A DNA stretch of 64,000 nucleotides, from assembly GCA_964634325.1 (NCBI GenBank), contig CAZWJF010000003.1, forward strand, positions 1 through 64,000. The letters are read 5' to 3'. The stretch's first letter is position 1. Each line of letters begins with the position of its first letter. Shown here piece by piece: positions 16,929-25,811 of the stretch. The notes under the pieces are model-generated. The model was not told the DNA's origin and did not search any database. It was given only the letters and a program-made list of their open reading frames with translations. This DNA is from JAJXWB01 sp964634325. GTDB lineage: Bacteria; Pseudomonadota; Alphaproteobacteria; Rhizobiales; Beijerinckiaceae. The position numbers and the translations under genes were made by a program.

Positions 16929-18602
16929 ATGCTGCTCAAAAGGTTCGCCAATTTAGGCAAAGCGATGGCCGCCGACCGGAGCGCGCGCTCCGATTCGATT
17001 CGCAACCGCATCGTTTTCGTCGCCTCGGGCCTGGTTGCCTGCCTCGTCATGGCGAGCGCGGCGATCGCCAGTTGGTACACATGGCAGGGCGCGCGGCGCG
17101 ATCTGCTGGAGCGGCAGGCCAATCAGATCGGCGTCTTCGAGCCCGCGCTCGCCGACGCCCTCGCTCGGGGCGACCTGCCAGCGGCGCAGAAGCAGCTCGC
17201 AGGATTCCTCAAGGAAGAATCGACTGTCGCCGTCGCGCTGATCGGCGCAAACGGCGAGGTGAAGGCGTCCGCGCGCCGCAGTCCGAGCGCGCCGTCCGAC
17301 AGGGCGTTGCGCGAACTGGCGATGCGCCAGGGCGACGTTCTGGCCGCTACAAAGGCGATTCCGATCGATTCCGGCGCAGTGATCGTCGAACCGGTCGGAG
17401 ACGGTTCGAGCGAAGCCGCGAAAGGGCGCCTCGCAGTCGTCGTCGCCTACGCGGCGACCGACGTCGCCGCCTTGCGCGATTTCGCTTTCTGGTTCGCCGA
17501 GGGCCTCATCACGGTGGCCGCCATCGCGGTCGTTCTGCATCATCTCATCGGCAAGGTCGTCGCGCCGGTCAGCGAACTCGCCGACGTCATGGGGCGGCTG
17601 GCGCATGGCGATCTCAGCGTCGAGCCGCCGTATCGCCAGCGCAAGGACGAGGTCGGCGAACTCGCGCGCACCATCGAGTTCTTCCGCGAAGGCCTGATCG
17701 ACCGCCAGAACTTGCAGTCGGCGGCCGATTCCAGACTCGAGAAGGACCGCGCGCGCCGCGTCGAGCTGGAAGGCCTGATCGACCGGTTCCGTTCAAAGGT
17801 CGGCGCCGCGCTGAAACTGGTCGCTGGCCACGCCGACCAGATGGCGGTCGCCGCCGACAGCCTTTCCACCATCGCGCGCCAGAGCGACAGCCGCGCGGAC
17901 GCCGCGGCTGCCGGCACCACGGAAGCCTCGCGCAACGTCGCGACCGTCGCGCGCGCGTCGGAAGAATTGTTCCAGTCGATTTCCGAAATCGAGACGCAGA
18001 TCGGTCGCGCGCGCCAGCATGTCCAGCACGCCTCGACGACCACAGCCGCGACGTCGGAGGCGATCGTGGGATTGGCCGAAAAGGCCAACGCCATCGGCGA
18101 GATCGTCGGTCTGATCCAGGCGATCGCCGCGCAGACCAACCTGCTCGCGCTCAACGCGACGATCGAGGCGGCGCGCGCCGGCGCGGCCGGCCGCGGCTTC
18201 GCCGTCGTCGCGCAGGAGGTGAAGGCGCTCGCCGGTCAGACGGCGCACGCGACCGAGCGCATCGCCGAGCATGTCGCGGCGATCCAGCAGGCGACCTCGA
18301 CTTCGGTCGACGCCATCGGCGCGATCAGCGCGACGATGAAAGACGCCGAGAGCTTCACCGCGAGCATCGCGGTCGCGGTCGAGCAGCAGGCCGCCGCGAC
18401 CAACGAAATCGCCCGCAGCGTGAACGAAGCCGCGCACGGCACCGAAGGCGTCGCCGCCAACATGAAGCAATTGCGCGCGACGGTTGGAGAAACCGATCAA
18501 TCCGCAGCGCAGGTCCATCAGGCGGCGGGCGACATGGCCGCCGAGACGCGCTCGCTTAGCGCAACGATCGAGGATTTCCTCGGGCGCGTTGCGGCCGCCT
18601 GA
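16929..18602 (+). CDS. Methyl-accepting chemotaxis protein
   Basis: A 557-aa transmembrane chemoreceptor. Helix 1 spans about residues 28-48 (VFVASGLVACLVMASAAIAS), a roughly 130-residue periplasmic sensor follows, helix 2 lies at about 182-203, then a HAMP domain (PVSELADVMGRLAHGDLS). The long coiled-coil signalling domain has the conserved hairpin tip QAIAAQTNLLALNATIEAA near 395. The ATG at 16929 is preferred because the preceding 33 codons (from GTG/ATG 16830) are proline-rich and overlap the deacetylase gene. The sensor domain is not a type I recognise, so the ligand is unknown. The CtrA box upstream suggests cell-cycle control. Confidence 0.93.
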   Translation: MLLKRFANLGKAMAADRSARSDSIRNRIVFVASGLVACLVMASAAIASWYTWQGARRDLLERQANQIGVFEPALADALARGDLPAAQKQLAGFLKEESTVAVALIGANGEVKASARRSPSAPSDRALRELAMRQGDVLAATKAIPIDSGAVIVEPVGDGSSEAAKGRLAVVVAYAATDVAALRDFAFWFAEGLITVAAIAVVLHHLIGKVVAPVSELADVMGRLAHGDLSVEPPYRQRKDEVGELARTIEFFREGLIDRQNLQSAADSRLEKDRARRVELEGLIDRFRSKVGAALKLVAGHADQMAVAADSLSTIARQSDSRADAAAAGTTEASRNVATVARASEELFQSISEIETQIGRARQHVQHASTTTAATSEAIVGLAEKANAIGEIVGLIQAIAAQTNLLALNATIEAARAGAAGRGFAVVAQEVKALAGQTAHATERIAEHVAAIQQATSTSVDAIGAISATMKDAESFTASIAVAVEQQAAATNEIARSVNEAAHGTEGVAANMKQLRATVGETDQSAAQVHQAAGDMAAETRSLSATIEDFLGRVAAA

Positions 18603-18610
18603 ATCGAAAA

Positions 18611-18633
18611 GCCCGGGCTCCGGGCCCGGGCTC
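18611..18633. terminator. Strong GC hairpin between convergent MCP and sodB
   Basis: A 9-base perfect stem AGCCCGGGC / GCCCGGGCT with a 5-base loop, 8 bases after the chemoreceptor stop. On the minus strand it is followed by TTTT. It probably terminates both convergent genes, although the T-run is short on either strand. Confidence 0.65.
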
Positions 18634-18650
18634 GCGTTTAGCGTGAGCGA

Positions 18651-19247
18651 TCAGCGCGTCTTCTGGAACAGCTCCTCGACGTATTCCCAGTTCACGAGAT
18701 GGTCGATGAAGGCCTTCACGTAATCGGCGCGGCGATTGCGATAGTCGATGTAGTAGGAGTGCTCCCAGACGTCGCAGCCCAGGATCGGCGTCGCCCCATG
18801 CACCAGCGGGTTCTCGCCGTTCGGGGTCTTCATCACGCTGACCTTGCCGTCCTTGACCGCAAGCCAGGCCCAGCCCGAACCGAACTGGCTGACGCCGGCC
18901 TGGATGAAATCCTCTTTCATCTTGTCGATCGAGCCGCAGCCGTCGACGATCGCCTTTTCCACAGCGCCGGGAATCTTGCCGCCGCCGTTGGGCTTCATCC
19001 AGTTCCAGAAGTGCAGGTGGTTGTAGTGCTGGCCGGCGTTGTTGAAGAGCGGCGCGTTCTTGCCGTACGAGCCGACGACGACTTCCTCGAGCGTCTTGCC
19101 TTCCAGATCGGTGCCCTTCAGCAGCGTGTTGCCCGTCGTCACGTAGGCGTTGTGGTGCTTGTCGTGATGATATTCGAGCGTCTCTTTGGACATGTACGGC
19201 TGCAACGCGTCGTAGGCGTAGGGCAGCGGCGGCAGGGTGAAAGACAT
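18651..19247 (-). CDS. sodB: Superoxide dismutase, Fe type
   Basis: A 198-aa cytoplasmic Fe/Mn superoxide dismutase. Metal ligands are His 27 (YHHDKHHNAYV), the His of QHYNHLHFWNWM near residue 78, and Asp and His of DVWEHSYYIDYRNRR near 160. The GVSQFGSGWAWL block and the overall pattern favour iron. Start ATG gives MSFTLPPLPYAYDAL, the standard N terminus. No signal peptide. Confidence 0.95.
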   Translation of the reverse strand: MSFTLPPLPYAYDALQPYMSKETLEYHHDKHHNAYVTTGNTLLKGTDLEGKTLEEVVVGSYGKNAPLFNNAGQHYNHLHFWNWMKPNGGGKIPGAVEKAIVDGCGSIDKMKEDFIQAGVSQFGSGWAWLAVKDGKVSVMKTPNGENPLVHGATPILGCDVWEHSYYIDYRNRRADYVKAFIDHLVNWEYVEELFQKTR

Positions 19248-19416
19248 GTTCGACTCCGGAAATTGGCGCGCGGCGCGAGGACAGTCTCACGATCCCGCCC
19301 GCCAATAATTAGGAAAAGCGCAAGGCCGCGGCAACCCGCGCATTGATCGGATGGATACTTTGCTTGTGCGACGCGAACGCCTATTCTCGCAATTCTAAGT
19401 CGAGGAGCCCGAATCG

Positions 19417-20439
19417 TTGAAGCGAACGATCGACCGGTTTGCGCTCGCCGTCGGCGCGGCGCTTGCGATGTACGGCGCCTACTGGATGTGGACCGGTTGG
19501 GACATCGTCCAGGTGGAGCGGGGCTGGGCCTCGCTAATCTCCGGCGCCGTCATGATGACCGGCGGCCTGATTATCTGCGTCGTCTCCTGGTCGACGATGA
19601 GGCTCGCGAGCGTCCTCGAGCGCGCCGTCGCGCCTGCGATTGCAGCCGCGCCATCGCACGCAAGCGCGCCGCCCCTCGCTGAATCGCAGCCGGCCGCGTC
19701 GCCGGTGATGGAGCGCGCGGCGCGCGGGATGGCGGCGCCCGGCGCGATCGTGGCGGCTTCGACGGCGGCCGTCGCCGCCGCAGCCGTCGCCGCGTCGACC
19801 CCGGCCAAAGCCGAACAGGACGAAGAAGCGCCCGATCGCTCCGCGCAAGACGAGTTTCAGTTCTCCGCTCCGCCCAAGCCGCCCACTGTCGGCGAACTGC
19901 TGCGCATGGGGGAGAACCGCGCGGCGCAGGAGCTGGAATCCCCGGAGGTCGAGAAAGAGCCGGCTATCGAGCCTGCGCCGGAACCCGCAAACGCACACGA
20001 GCCGCCGCCGGTCGAGCCTCTGCCTATCGATGAGGCGCCCGTGCGCAAGGACGAAGAGCCGTCGCCCGAAATAGCGGAGCCGCCGGTCGCGGAACCGGCC
20101 GCCGCTGTCGAGGAGGCGCCCGTCGCGCCCGAAAAGATCGAAGTCGCAGCCCCGCCTGCGGACGAGCTTGTTCACGACGACTGGCTCGAGCAGACGGCGC
20201 GCGAACTCGATGCGCAACTTGGTCGCTCGACGATCCAGAAAGAGGCCGAACCAGAGTCTGCGGCTGTCGAGACGCCGCCGCCTCCGCCGCCGGAGCCCGC
20301 CGTGGTCGGGCGATATTCGTCCGGCGACACCAATTATCTGATGTTCGCCGATGGCTCGATCGAAGCGCAGACGCCCGAAGGCGTCATGCGATTTGCGTCG
20401 CTGACCGAACTCAAGCGGTTCGTCGAGACGCGCCACTGA
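19417..20439 (+). CDS. Membrane-anchored Pro/Ala/Glu-rich protein of unknown function
   Basis: A 340-aa protein with two N-terminal hydrophobic segments (about residues 8-26 and 38-60), then a long low-complexity, Pro-, Ala- and Glu-rich region (about 75-285) that looks disordered, and a compact C-terminal segment (SGDTNYLMFADGSIEAQ and RFASLTELKRFVETRH) that looks folded. It resembles a membrane-tethered protein with a cytoplasmic tail, but I know no family. The start is a TTG at 19417 with GAGGAG 10 bases upstream. It converges on and overlaps the oligopeptidase B gene by 29 bases. Confidence 0.7.
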   Translation: MKRTIDRFALAVGAALAMYGAYWMWTGWDIVQVERGWASLISGAVMMTGGLIICVVSWSTMRLASVLERAVAPAIAAAPSHASAPPLAESQPAASPVMERAARGMAAPGAIVAASTAAVAAAAVAASTPAKAEQDEEAPDRSAQDEFQFSAPPKPPTVGELLRMGENRAAQELESPEVEKEPAIEPAPEPANAHEPPPVEPLPIDEAPVRKDEEPSPEIAEPPVAEPAAAVEEAPVAPEKIEVAAPPADELVHDDWLEQTARELDAQLGRSTIQKEAEPESAAVETPPPPPPEPAVVGRYSSGDTNYLMFADGSIEAQTPEGVMRFASLTELKRFVETRH

Positions 20440-22531
20440 ACGCATCGCTTGCGGCGGCGAGCGCGAAGGCTTGTTGCATCGCCACTTCGCCGAGCCGGTC
20501 GAAACGGCCCGACGCGCCGCCATGGCCGGCGTCCATGTTCGTTTTCAGGAGGATCGGTCCGCCGCCCGTCATTGTCGCGCGCAGTCGCGCGACCCATTTC
20601 GCCGGTTCCCAATAGGTCACGCGCGGATCGGTCAGTCCGCCGAGCGCGAGAATCGGCGGATAGGCCTGCGGTCGAACGTTGTCGTAGGGGGAATAGGACA
20701 ACATCGTCCGGAACGCCGCTTCGTCCTCGATCGGATTGCCCCATTCGAGCCACTCCGGCGGCGTGAGCGGCAGATCCTTGTCGAGCATCGTGTTGATCAC
20801 GTCGACGAAGGGAACGTCGGCGATGATCCCCGCGAACAGGTCCGGCGCCATGTTCACGATCGCGCCCATCAGCATGCCGCCGGCGCTGCCGCCTTGCGCG
20901 ACGATGCGGCCCTGTTCGGTGAAGCCGTCTTCGATGAGCTTCCGGCCGCAGGCGATGAAGTCGGAAAACGTATTCGGCTTGCGCGCGAGTTTGCCGTCTT
21001 CATACCAGTTCCAGCCCTTGTCTGTCCCGCCGCGCACATGCGCGATCGCGAACACGAAGCCGCGGTCGACCAGCGACAGGCGATTTGCGTTGAAGGCCGC
21101 CGGCGTCGAATGGCCGTAGGCGCCGTAGCCGTACAGGAGGCACGGAGCGGGACCTGCGCGATCCGCGCGCGACAGAATCGAAATCGGCACCTCTGCGCCG
21201 TCGGCCGCGCGCGCGTAGATGCGCCGCGTGACGTAGCGGGCGGGATCGTGGCCGGAAGGAATTTCCTGTCGCTTGCGCAGAACGCGCGTCCGCGAAGCCA
21301 TGTCGTAATCATAGGTTTCTGCAGGCGTTGTCATCGAGGAGTAGACGAAACGCAGGATATCCGTATCGAATTCGAGGCCGCTGTCCACGCGCAGCGAATA
21401 AGCCTCCTCCGCGAAAGCGATCTCGTGCTCTGCGCCGCCTGCGCTCTCGCGCACGACGATGCTCGGCAGGCCGTTCTCCCTCTCGAGACGGACGAGACGC
21501 CGCGCAAAGACCGTCGAGACGACGATCATCCGCCCACGGCGATGCGCAACGAGGTCTTTCCAGTTGGCGCGCTGAGGCGCGGCCAGCGGAGCGACGACGA
21601 GCTTGAAGTCTTCCGCCCCGTCCGCGTTGGTGCGGATGATCAACGTCTCCCCGTGATGCTCGACGTCGTAACGCAGCTTGCGCTCGCGCGCCGCGACGAG
21701 ACGCGGCGGCGCGTCGACGTCGGCGAGGTCGACGAGCCACGCCTCGCTCGCGTCGTGATCGCTCATCGAGACGATGCCGAACCTGCCCGACCGGCTGCGC
21801 GAGAGATGGACGAACCAGCCCGGATCGAGATCTTCGACAACCAGTCGATCCGCCGATGGCTCTGTTCCGAGCCTGTGCCGGAAGACCTGCGCCGTCCGAT
21901 GATTGTCGTCGACGCGCACATAGAGATACGACGTCGAATCTTGCGACCAGACGACCGTCCCGTCCGTATGTTCGACCACGTCGGGATAGTCGCGGCCGGT
22001 CGCAAGATCGCGCACGCGGATTGAAAAGAGTTCCGAGCCCTTGTCGTCGCTGCTCCAGCAGACAAGGCCGTGATCCGGCGAATGTTCGGCGGCGCGCATG
22101 TCGAAGAACGGCTTGCCCTTCGCTTCGGCGTCGCCGTCGATCAGCACGCACTCATCGCCGCCGGCCCGCGGCCGACGGCAGATCAACTCGTGCTGTCCGC
22201 CCTCGCGGTAGCGTGCATAATATTCATAAGGCCCGTCGGGCCACGGGACTTCGGAATCGTCTTCCTTGATCCGTCCCCGCAGCTCCGCCAGCAATTCCGC
22301 CTGCTGCGCGCGCGTCGGCGCGAGAATGGCGTCGGCGTAGGCGTTCTCGGCTTCCAGATGCGCGCGAATCGCCGCCGGCGTCTTCGTCGGATCGGCCAAT
22401 ACCTCCTGCCAATTGTCGGCGCGCAGCCAGGCGTAGTCGTCGACCAGCGCGACGCCGTGGACCTGCGTGGTTCGCGCATGGCGTTCAGCCCGCGGCGGTT
22501 CGACCGTCGCGGGCGCGGAGGTGTCGGTCAT
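20411..22531 (-). CDS. ptrB: Oligopeptidase B (S9 family serine peptidase)
   Basis: A 706-aa cytoplasmic peptidase cutting short peptides after basic residues. The N-terminal two thirds form the seven-bladed propeller (VDDYAWLRADNW near residue 24). The catalytic domain has the nucleophile in QGGSAGGMLMGAI near 545, the Asp in the region of PILALGGLTDPRVTYWEP near 620, and the His in TNMDAGHGGASGRF near 670. The ATG at 22531 (MTDTSAPATVEPPR) is preferred over an upstream in-frame start that lies inside msrB. It follows msrB by 8 bases and is probably cotranscribed. Confidence 0.93.
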   Translation of the reverse strand: MTDTSAPATVEPPRAERHARTTQVHGVALVDDYAWLRADNWQEVLADPTKTPAAIRAHLEAENAYADAILAPTRAQQAELLAELRGRIKEDDSEVPWPDGPYEYYARYREGGQHELICRRPRAGGDECVLIDGDAEAKGKPFFDMRAAEHSPDHGLVCWSSDDKGSELFSIRVRDLATGRDYPDVVEHTDGTVVWSQDSTSYLYVRVDDNHRTAQVFRHRLGTEPSADRLVVEDLDPGWFVHLSRSRSGRFGIVSMSDHDASEAWLVDLADVDAPPRLVAARERKLRYDVEHHGETLIIRTNADGAEDFKLVVAPLAAPQRANWKDLVAHRRGRMIVVSTVFARRLVRLERENGLPSIVVRESAGGAEHEIAFAEEAYSLRVDSGLEFDTDILRFVYSSMTTPAETYDYDMASRTRVLRKRQEIPSGHDPARYVTRRIYARAADGAEVPISILSRADRAGPAPCLLYGYGAYGHSTPAAFNANRLSLVDRGFVFAIAHVRGGTDKGWNWYEDGKLARKPNTFSDFIACGRKLIEDGFTEQGRIVAQGGSAGGMLMGAIVNMAPDLFAGIIADVPFVDVINTMLDKDLPLTPPEWLEWGNPIEDEAAFRTMLSYSPYDNVRPQAYPPILALGGLTDPRVTYWEPAKWVARLRATMTGGGPILLKTNMDAGHGGASGRFDRLGEVAMQQAFALAAASDAFSGASRRTA

Positions 22532-22539
22532 TGCAAGTC

Positions 22540-22953
22540 CTATTTCTTCGGCTCGAAATTCAGCGCATTGCCGTTCATGCAATAGCGCAGGCCGGTCGGC
22601 GCCGGCCCGTCCGGAAATACATGGCCGAGATGCGCGTCGCAACGCGCGCAGCGAACCTCGGTGCGACGCATGAACCAGCTGCGGTCGTCATGTTCGCTGA
22701 CGGCAAGCGCGTCGGTCGGCGCGAAGAAGCTCGGCCAGCCCGTGCCAGAATCGAATTTGGTTTGCGAGTCGAACAGCGGCGCGCCGCAGCACACACACGC
22801 GTAGCGGCCTTCCGCCTTCTCGTCCCAATGCGGTCCGGTGAAAGCCCGCTCGGTTCCGTGCTCCCGGGTAACCCTGAATTGCTCGGGCGTCAGCTGCTCG
22901 CGCCATTCGCGATCGGATTTGACGATCTTGCCGGGCTTGTTTTCGGTGTTCAT
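22540..22953 (-). CDS. msrB: Peptide-methionine (R)-S-oxide reductase
   Basis: A 137-aa repair enzyme reducing methionine-R-sulfoxide. Structural zinc is bound by two CxxC pairs (CVCC near residue 48 and CARC near 97), the substrate region is GTGWPSFF, and the catalytic Cys is in GLRYCMNGNAL near 127. GGAGG lies 5 bases before the ATG at 22953. With oligopeptidase B downstream, the pair fits turnover of oxidised proteins and peptides (inference). Confidence 0.95.
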   Translation of the reverse strand: MNTENKPGKIVKSDREWREQLTPEQFRVTREHGTERAFTGPHWDEKAEGRYACVCCGAPLFDSQTKFDSGTGWPSFFAPTDALAVSEHDDRSWFMRRTEVRCARCDAHLGHVFPDGPAPTGLRYCMNGNALNFEPKK

Positions 22954-23293
22954 TGCCGCCTCCTTCGTTCGGCTAGGTAAGCGGCCGGGGACGGCGTCGC
23001 AAGGCGGCGCGGCCCGCGTCGACGCATCAAGTAATCGTGAAAGGCGCGCGCGTTCAATGCAGACGTACAAGCCGACCTTTCGATGTTGCAAATTACAATC
23101 GATAAGCTTTGTCAGAAAATCTTGAAATGCTGGATTTGTCTCGGAGATACTTGATCAAAGGCGGAGTCGAGCGTAATAATTATCGTTGCAAATCGAAGGC
23201 GATTTCGAGGATGCGCCCTTTGAAGTGCGGTCGACTTGCACAACCTGTCGATAATCCGACAAAGAATCGGATTTTCTGGAAAGCAAACAAGCA
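22954..23293. promoter_or_regulatory. AT-rich divergent intergenic region before mucR
   Basis: A 340-base gap without a credible gene. The part nearest mucR (about 23085-23290) is clearly richer in A+T than its surroundings, with patches such as AAATTACAATCG and GTAATAATTATCG. MucR/Ros proteins bind AT-rich DNA and repress their own genes in related bacteria, so autoregulation here is likely but inferred. Confidence 0.5.
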
Positions 23294-23713
23294 ATGGCAG
23301 ATTCCTCAGCTCACGCCCCCTACATCGAGCTGGCGGCCGACATCGTGTCGGCTTATGTCAGCAACAATTCCGTCCCCCTCGCGGAATTGCCGAACGTCAT
23401 TCGCGACGTCCACGCCGCGTTGATGCGCGTCACCGAACAGGCTGTTCCTGTCGAGGCCGAGCCGCTCAAGCCGGCGATCGCGGTCAAGAAGTCGATCACG
23501 CCCGACTACATCGTCTGTCTCGAAGACGGCAAGCAGTTCAAGTCTCTGAAACGGCACCTGCGGACTCAGTACAATCTTTCGCCCGACGCCTATCGCGAAA
23601 AGTGGGGCCTGCCGCCGGATTATCCGATGGTCGCGCCGAACTACGCAAAGGCGCGCTCCAATCTCGCCAAGCAGATGGGGCTGGGGCAGCAGCGCCGTCG
23701 CCGTTCCAAGTAA
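23294..23713 (+). CDS. mucR: MucR/Ros family zinc-finger transcriptional regulator
   Basis: A 139-aa regulator. The Ros/MucR zinc finger spans about residues 72-100, with IVCLEDGKQFKSLKRHLRT giving the Cys and first His, followed by the conserved LSPDAYREKWGLPPDYPMVAPNYA. The C terminus is basic (QQRRRRSK). MucR proteins control exopolysaccharide, motility and cell-cycle genes in Hyphomicrobiales and act as nucleoid-type silencers. It is monocistronic, with a strong terminator behind it. Confidence 0.95.
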   Translation: MADSSAHAPYIELAADIVSAYVSNNSVPLAELPNVIRDVHAALMRVTEQAVPVEAEPLKPAIAVKKSITPDYIVCLEDGKQFKSLKRHLRTQYNLSPDAYREKWGLPPDYPMVAPNYAKARSNLAKQMGLGQQRRRRSK

Positions 23714-23736
23714 CAGATCGAATCCGACTTTCAGAA

Positions 23737-23766
23737 CGCCCGGAGCGTCGGCTCCGGGCGTTTTTG
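23737..23766 (+). terminator. Rho-independent terminator of mucR
   Basis: Stem CGCCCGGAG / CTCCGGGCG with a 6-base loop followed by TTTTTG, 24 bases after the mucR stop. Confidence 0.9.
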
Positions 23767-23868
23767 TTTGCGCGCGGGGAGATGAGAAAAAAGAGATTGA
23801 CAAGGAAAAAAATCTTATTCTAATTGGGCCGTGACGGATTTCGTCGCGTGTTCCACGGAGTTGATTTC

Positions 23869-24762
23869 ATGACGTCGGCCAGCAGACCCAGGACAGCGAA
23901 GGCGCGGGATAAAGGCCGCTCGCCCCCGAGCGATCACGACGCAAGCAGCCTGAGCGCGGCGGCGCGCCGACTGCTGACGGCTCTCGCGCAAGAAAACGCG
24001 GGGCCCGCGCGCAGCGATCTGCGGGACGGTTTTCTGGTGGTCGCGGCGCCGCGCAACGGAATCACTGCGATTGTGGCGAACGCGCCTGTTTCCGCCGGCG
24101 AGGAACTCGTCGGTCGCGGCCTCGCGCGCTGGGCGTCGGGCGCGTCGCGCAGCCTTGCGCCGACTGCCGAAGGGCGCGCCATGGCGCGCCGTCTCGCCGC
24201 GCCCGAGGGCGTCGACTGCTTCCGCGCGCAGCACGTCGAAATCGTGCACAGAACCCTGGAGCCGGGAGCGTCGCCGGTCGCGATCGATGCGGCCGAGAGC
24301 CCGCTGTGCTGGCTCGCCCGCCGCAAGGGGCGCGATGGCGCGGCTTTGCTGTCGCCCGCGCAGGTCGAGGCGGGCGAAAGGTACCGCCGCGACGTCGAGA
24401 TCGCGCAGCTTCGCCAGCGGGTGACGCTCGACTGGTCCGGCGCCGCCAGCTCCGGTCGCCGTGGCCCGCAGGACCTCAACATTTCGGAGATGGCGATCGC
24501 AGCGCGACAAAGACTCGAGCGCGCCGGCGCTGCGGTAGGCCCGGATCTCGCAGGGCTGCTGACGGACGTCTGCGGCCTCCTGAAGGGCCTTGAGCTCGTC
24601 GAGCGCGAACGCGCCTGGCCGCCGCGCTCGGCCAAGGTCGTGCTACGGATCGCTCTCGATCGCCTGGCGGCGCATTACGGTCTCGCATCGGAGGCGCGCG
24701 GGCCTGCAAGGCCCGGACGCATGCGCAACTGGGGCGCGCCGAACTATCGTCCGAAAATCTGA
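23869..24762 (+). CDS. DUF6456 domain protein
   Basis: A 297-aa basic protein with no signal or membrane segment. The C-terminal region (from about residue 150: LLSPAQVEAGERYRRDVE, then GRRGPQDLNISEMAIAARQRLERA and GLELVERERAWPPRSAKVVLRIALDRLAAHY) matches DUF6456, a family typical of Hyphomicrobiales and often adjacent to mucR. The N-terminal half looks like a winged-helix fold (LSAAARRLLTALAQ ... LVGRGLARW), so DNA binding is plausible. The ATG at 23869 gives a natural start. It is convergent with sufE, 7 bases apart. Confidence 0.8.
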   Translation: MTSASRPRTAKARDKGRSPPSDHDASSLSAAARRLLTALAQENAGPARSDLRDGFLVVAAPRNGITAIVANAPVSAGEELVGRGLARWASGASRSLAPTAEGRAMARRLAAPEGVDCFRAQHVEIVHRTLEPGASPVAIDAAESPLCWLARRKGRDGAALLSPAQVEAGERYRRDVEIAQLRQRVTLDWSGAASSGRRGPQDLNISEMAIAARQRLERAGAAVGPDLAGLLTDVCGLLKGLELVERERAWPPRSAKVVLRIALDRLAAHYGLASEARGPARPGRMRNWGAPNYRPKI

Positions 24763-24769
24763 GCGGGGT

Positions 24770-25216
24770 TTACGCGGTCTGAAGCGCCGCGCGCGCGTCC
24801 GACTTGATGCGGTCGACCATCGATCGCAACCCGTTCGAACGCTGTGGGGTCAGATGCGCCCCCAGTCCGAGCTGGTCGAAAATGGCGTGCGCATCGGTCG
24901 CGACGATCGTCTCGGCGGTCTGGCCGGAGAAGATCGCCAGCGCGAGCGCCACGAGGCCGCGCACGATATGGGCGTCGCTGTCGCCGATGAAAGTGAGGCG
25001 CGGCCTGCCCAGATCGTCCTTGTCGACGTGGGTTTCGAGCCACACCTGGCTGGCGCAGCCGCGTACGCGGTTGGTCTCGTTGTGAGCCGCCTCGGGCAAC
25101 GGCTCCAGCGTTCGGCCAAGCTCGATGAGATAGCGGTAGCGGTCCTCCCAGTCGTCGAGAAATTCGAAATTCTCGACGATGGCGGCCAGTGTGGTCGGAT
25201 CGGCGGCGGAAGTCAT
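24770..25216 (-). CDS. sufE: SufE family cysteine desulfurase activator
   Basis: A 148-aa protein that accepts sulfur from SufS for Fe-S cluster assembly. The active cysteine is in NRVRGCASQVW near residue 53, with FEFLDDWEDRYRYLIELG before it and GLVALALAIFSGQTAE after it, all family hallmarks. The rest of the suf operon is not in this window. Confidence 0.93.
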   Translation of the reverse strand: MTSAADPTTLAAIVENFEFLDDWEDRYRYLIELGRTLEPLPEAAHNETNRVRGCASQVWLETHVDKDDLGRPRLTFIGDSDAHIVRGLVALALAIFSGQTAETIVATDAHAIFDQLGLGAHLTPQRSNGLRSMVDRIKSDARAALQTA

Positions 25217-25253
25217 GCCTCTCTATAGATCGAGGCGACTTGCTCGCGCTACC

Positions 25254-25511
25254 TCAATCGACCCGCGCGCTGCGCGCGCCTGGCCTTGCGCCGCCGTCGC
25301 GTGTGGCCGCCCCGGCGCGAGCCATTGCGAGGCACCGCGAAGGATCGGCCGAACACGCCGCGACCGCGCTATCGACGAGCGCAGTCCGCGCGCGCGCCGC
25401 CGCATCGCCAGCGGCGCGGCTGGCGATCGCTTCCGGCCGTTCGCCGCCTGGCCAGCTCATGCAATAGAAGACCAGCGACAGCCAGAAGATCGATTTCAGA
25501 AGAAAGAACAT
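25254..25511 (-). CDS. Small DUF5330-like exported or membrane protein
   Basis: An 85-aa protein starting with MFFLLKSIFWLSLVFYCMSW, a hydrophobic leader, then a short region with two cysteines (AACSADPSRCLAMARAG). The leader and the C-x(6)-C spacing resemble DUF5330 of Hyphomicrobiales, though this copy is short at the C terminus. GGGAG lies 6 bases before the ATG. Confidence 0.6.
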   Translation of the reverse strand: MFFLLKSIFWLSLVFYCMSWPGGERPEAIASRAAGDAAARARTALVDSAVAACSADPSRCLAMARAGAATRDGGARPGARSARVD

Positions 25512-25811
25512 GCGGCTCCCGTCGAATGCGACGCGCGATTCGTATCAGCGGCGCGCTGCATTTGCGTCAAATCATGAAGGCGAATTGGCGGAGCTGCGTT
25601 AGGTCCGCGTTTACGATTCGACCCTTCCCGGCGCTCGTTTGGAAAGGGGTTGAAAACCATAACGGCCGGATTTCGCCCGCTTAGTCGGGTCGCGGCCCAT
25701 TTTCGCCGCTCGAAACGGGACGCGGCCGCCGCAATTTAGGTTTCACTTAAGTCGGCTCTGCGAGTCTCGGCTTTGGGAGAACAGAACGGCAGTTCTGCCC
25801 CCAGGGGGTGT
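25512..25811. other. 300-base gap before the sensor kinase
   Basis: No convincing coding region or RNA. It separates the divergent DUF5330-like gene and the histidine kinase and should hold the promoters of both. The stretch 25730-25760 is locally AT-rich (AATTTAGGTTTCACTTAAG) but I see no clear sigma-70 pair. Confidence 0.4.
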
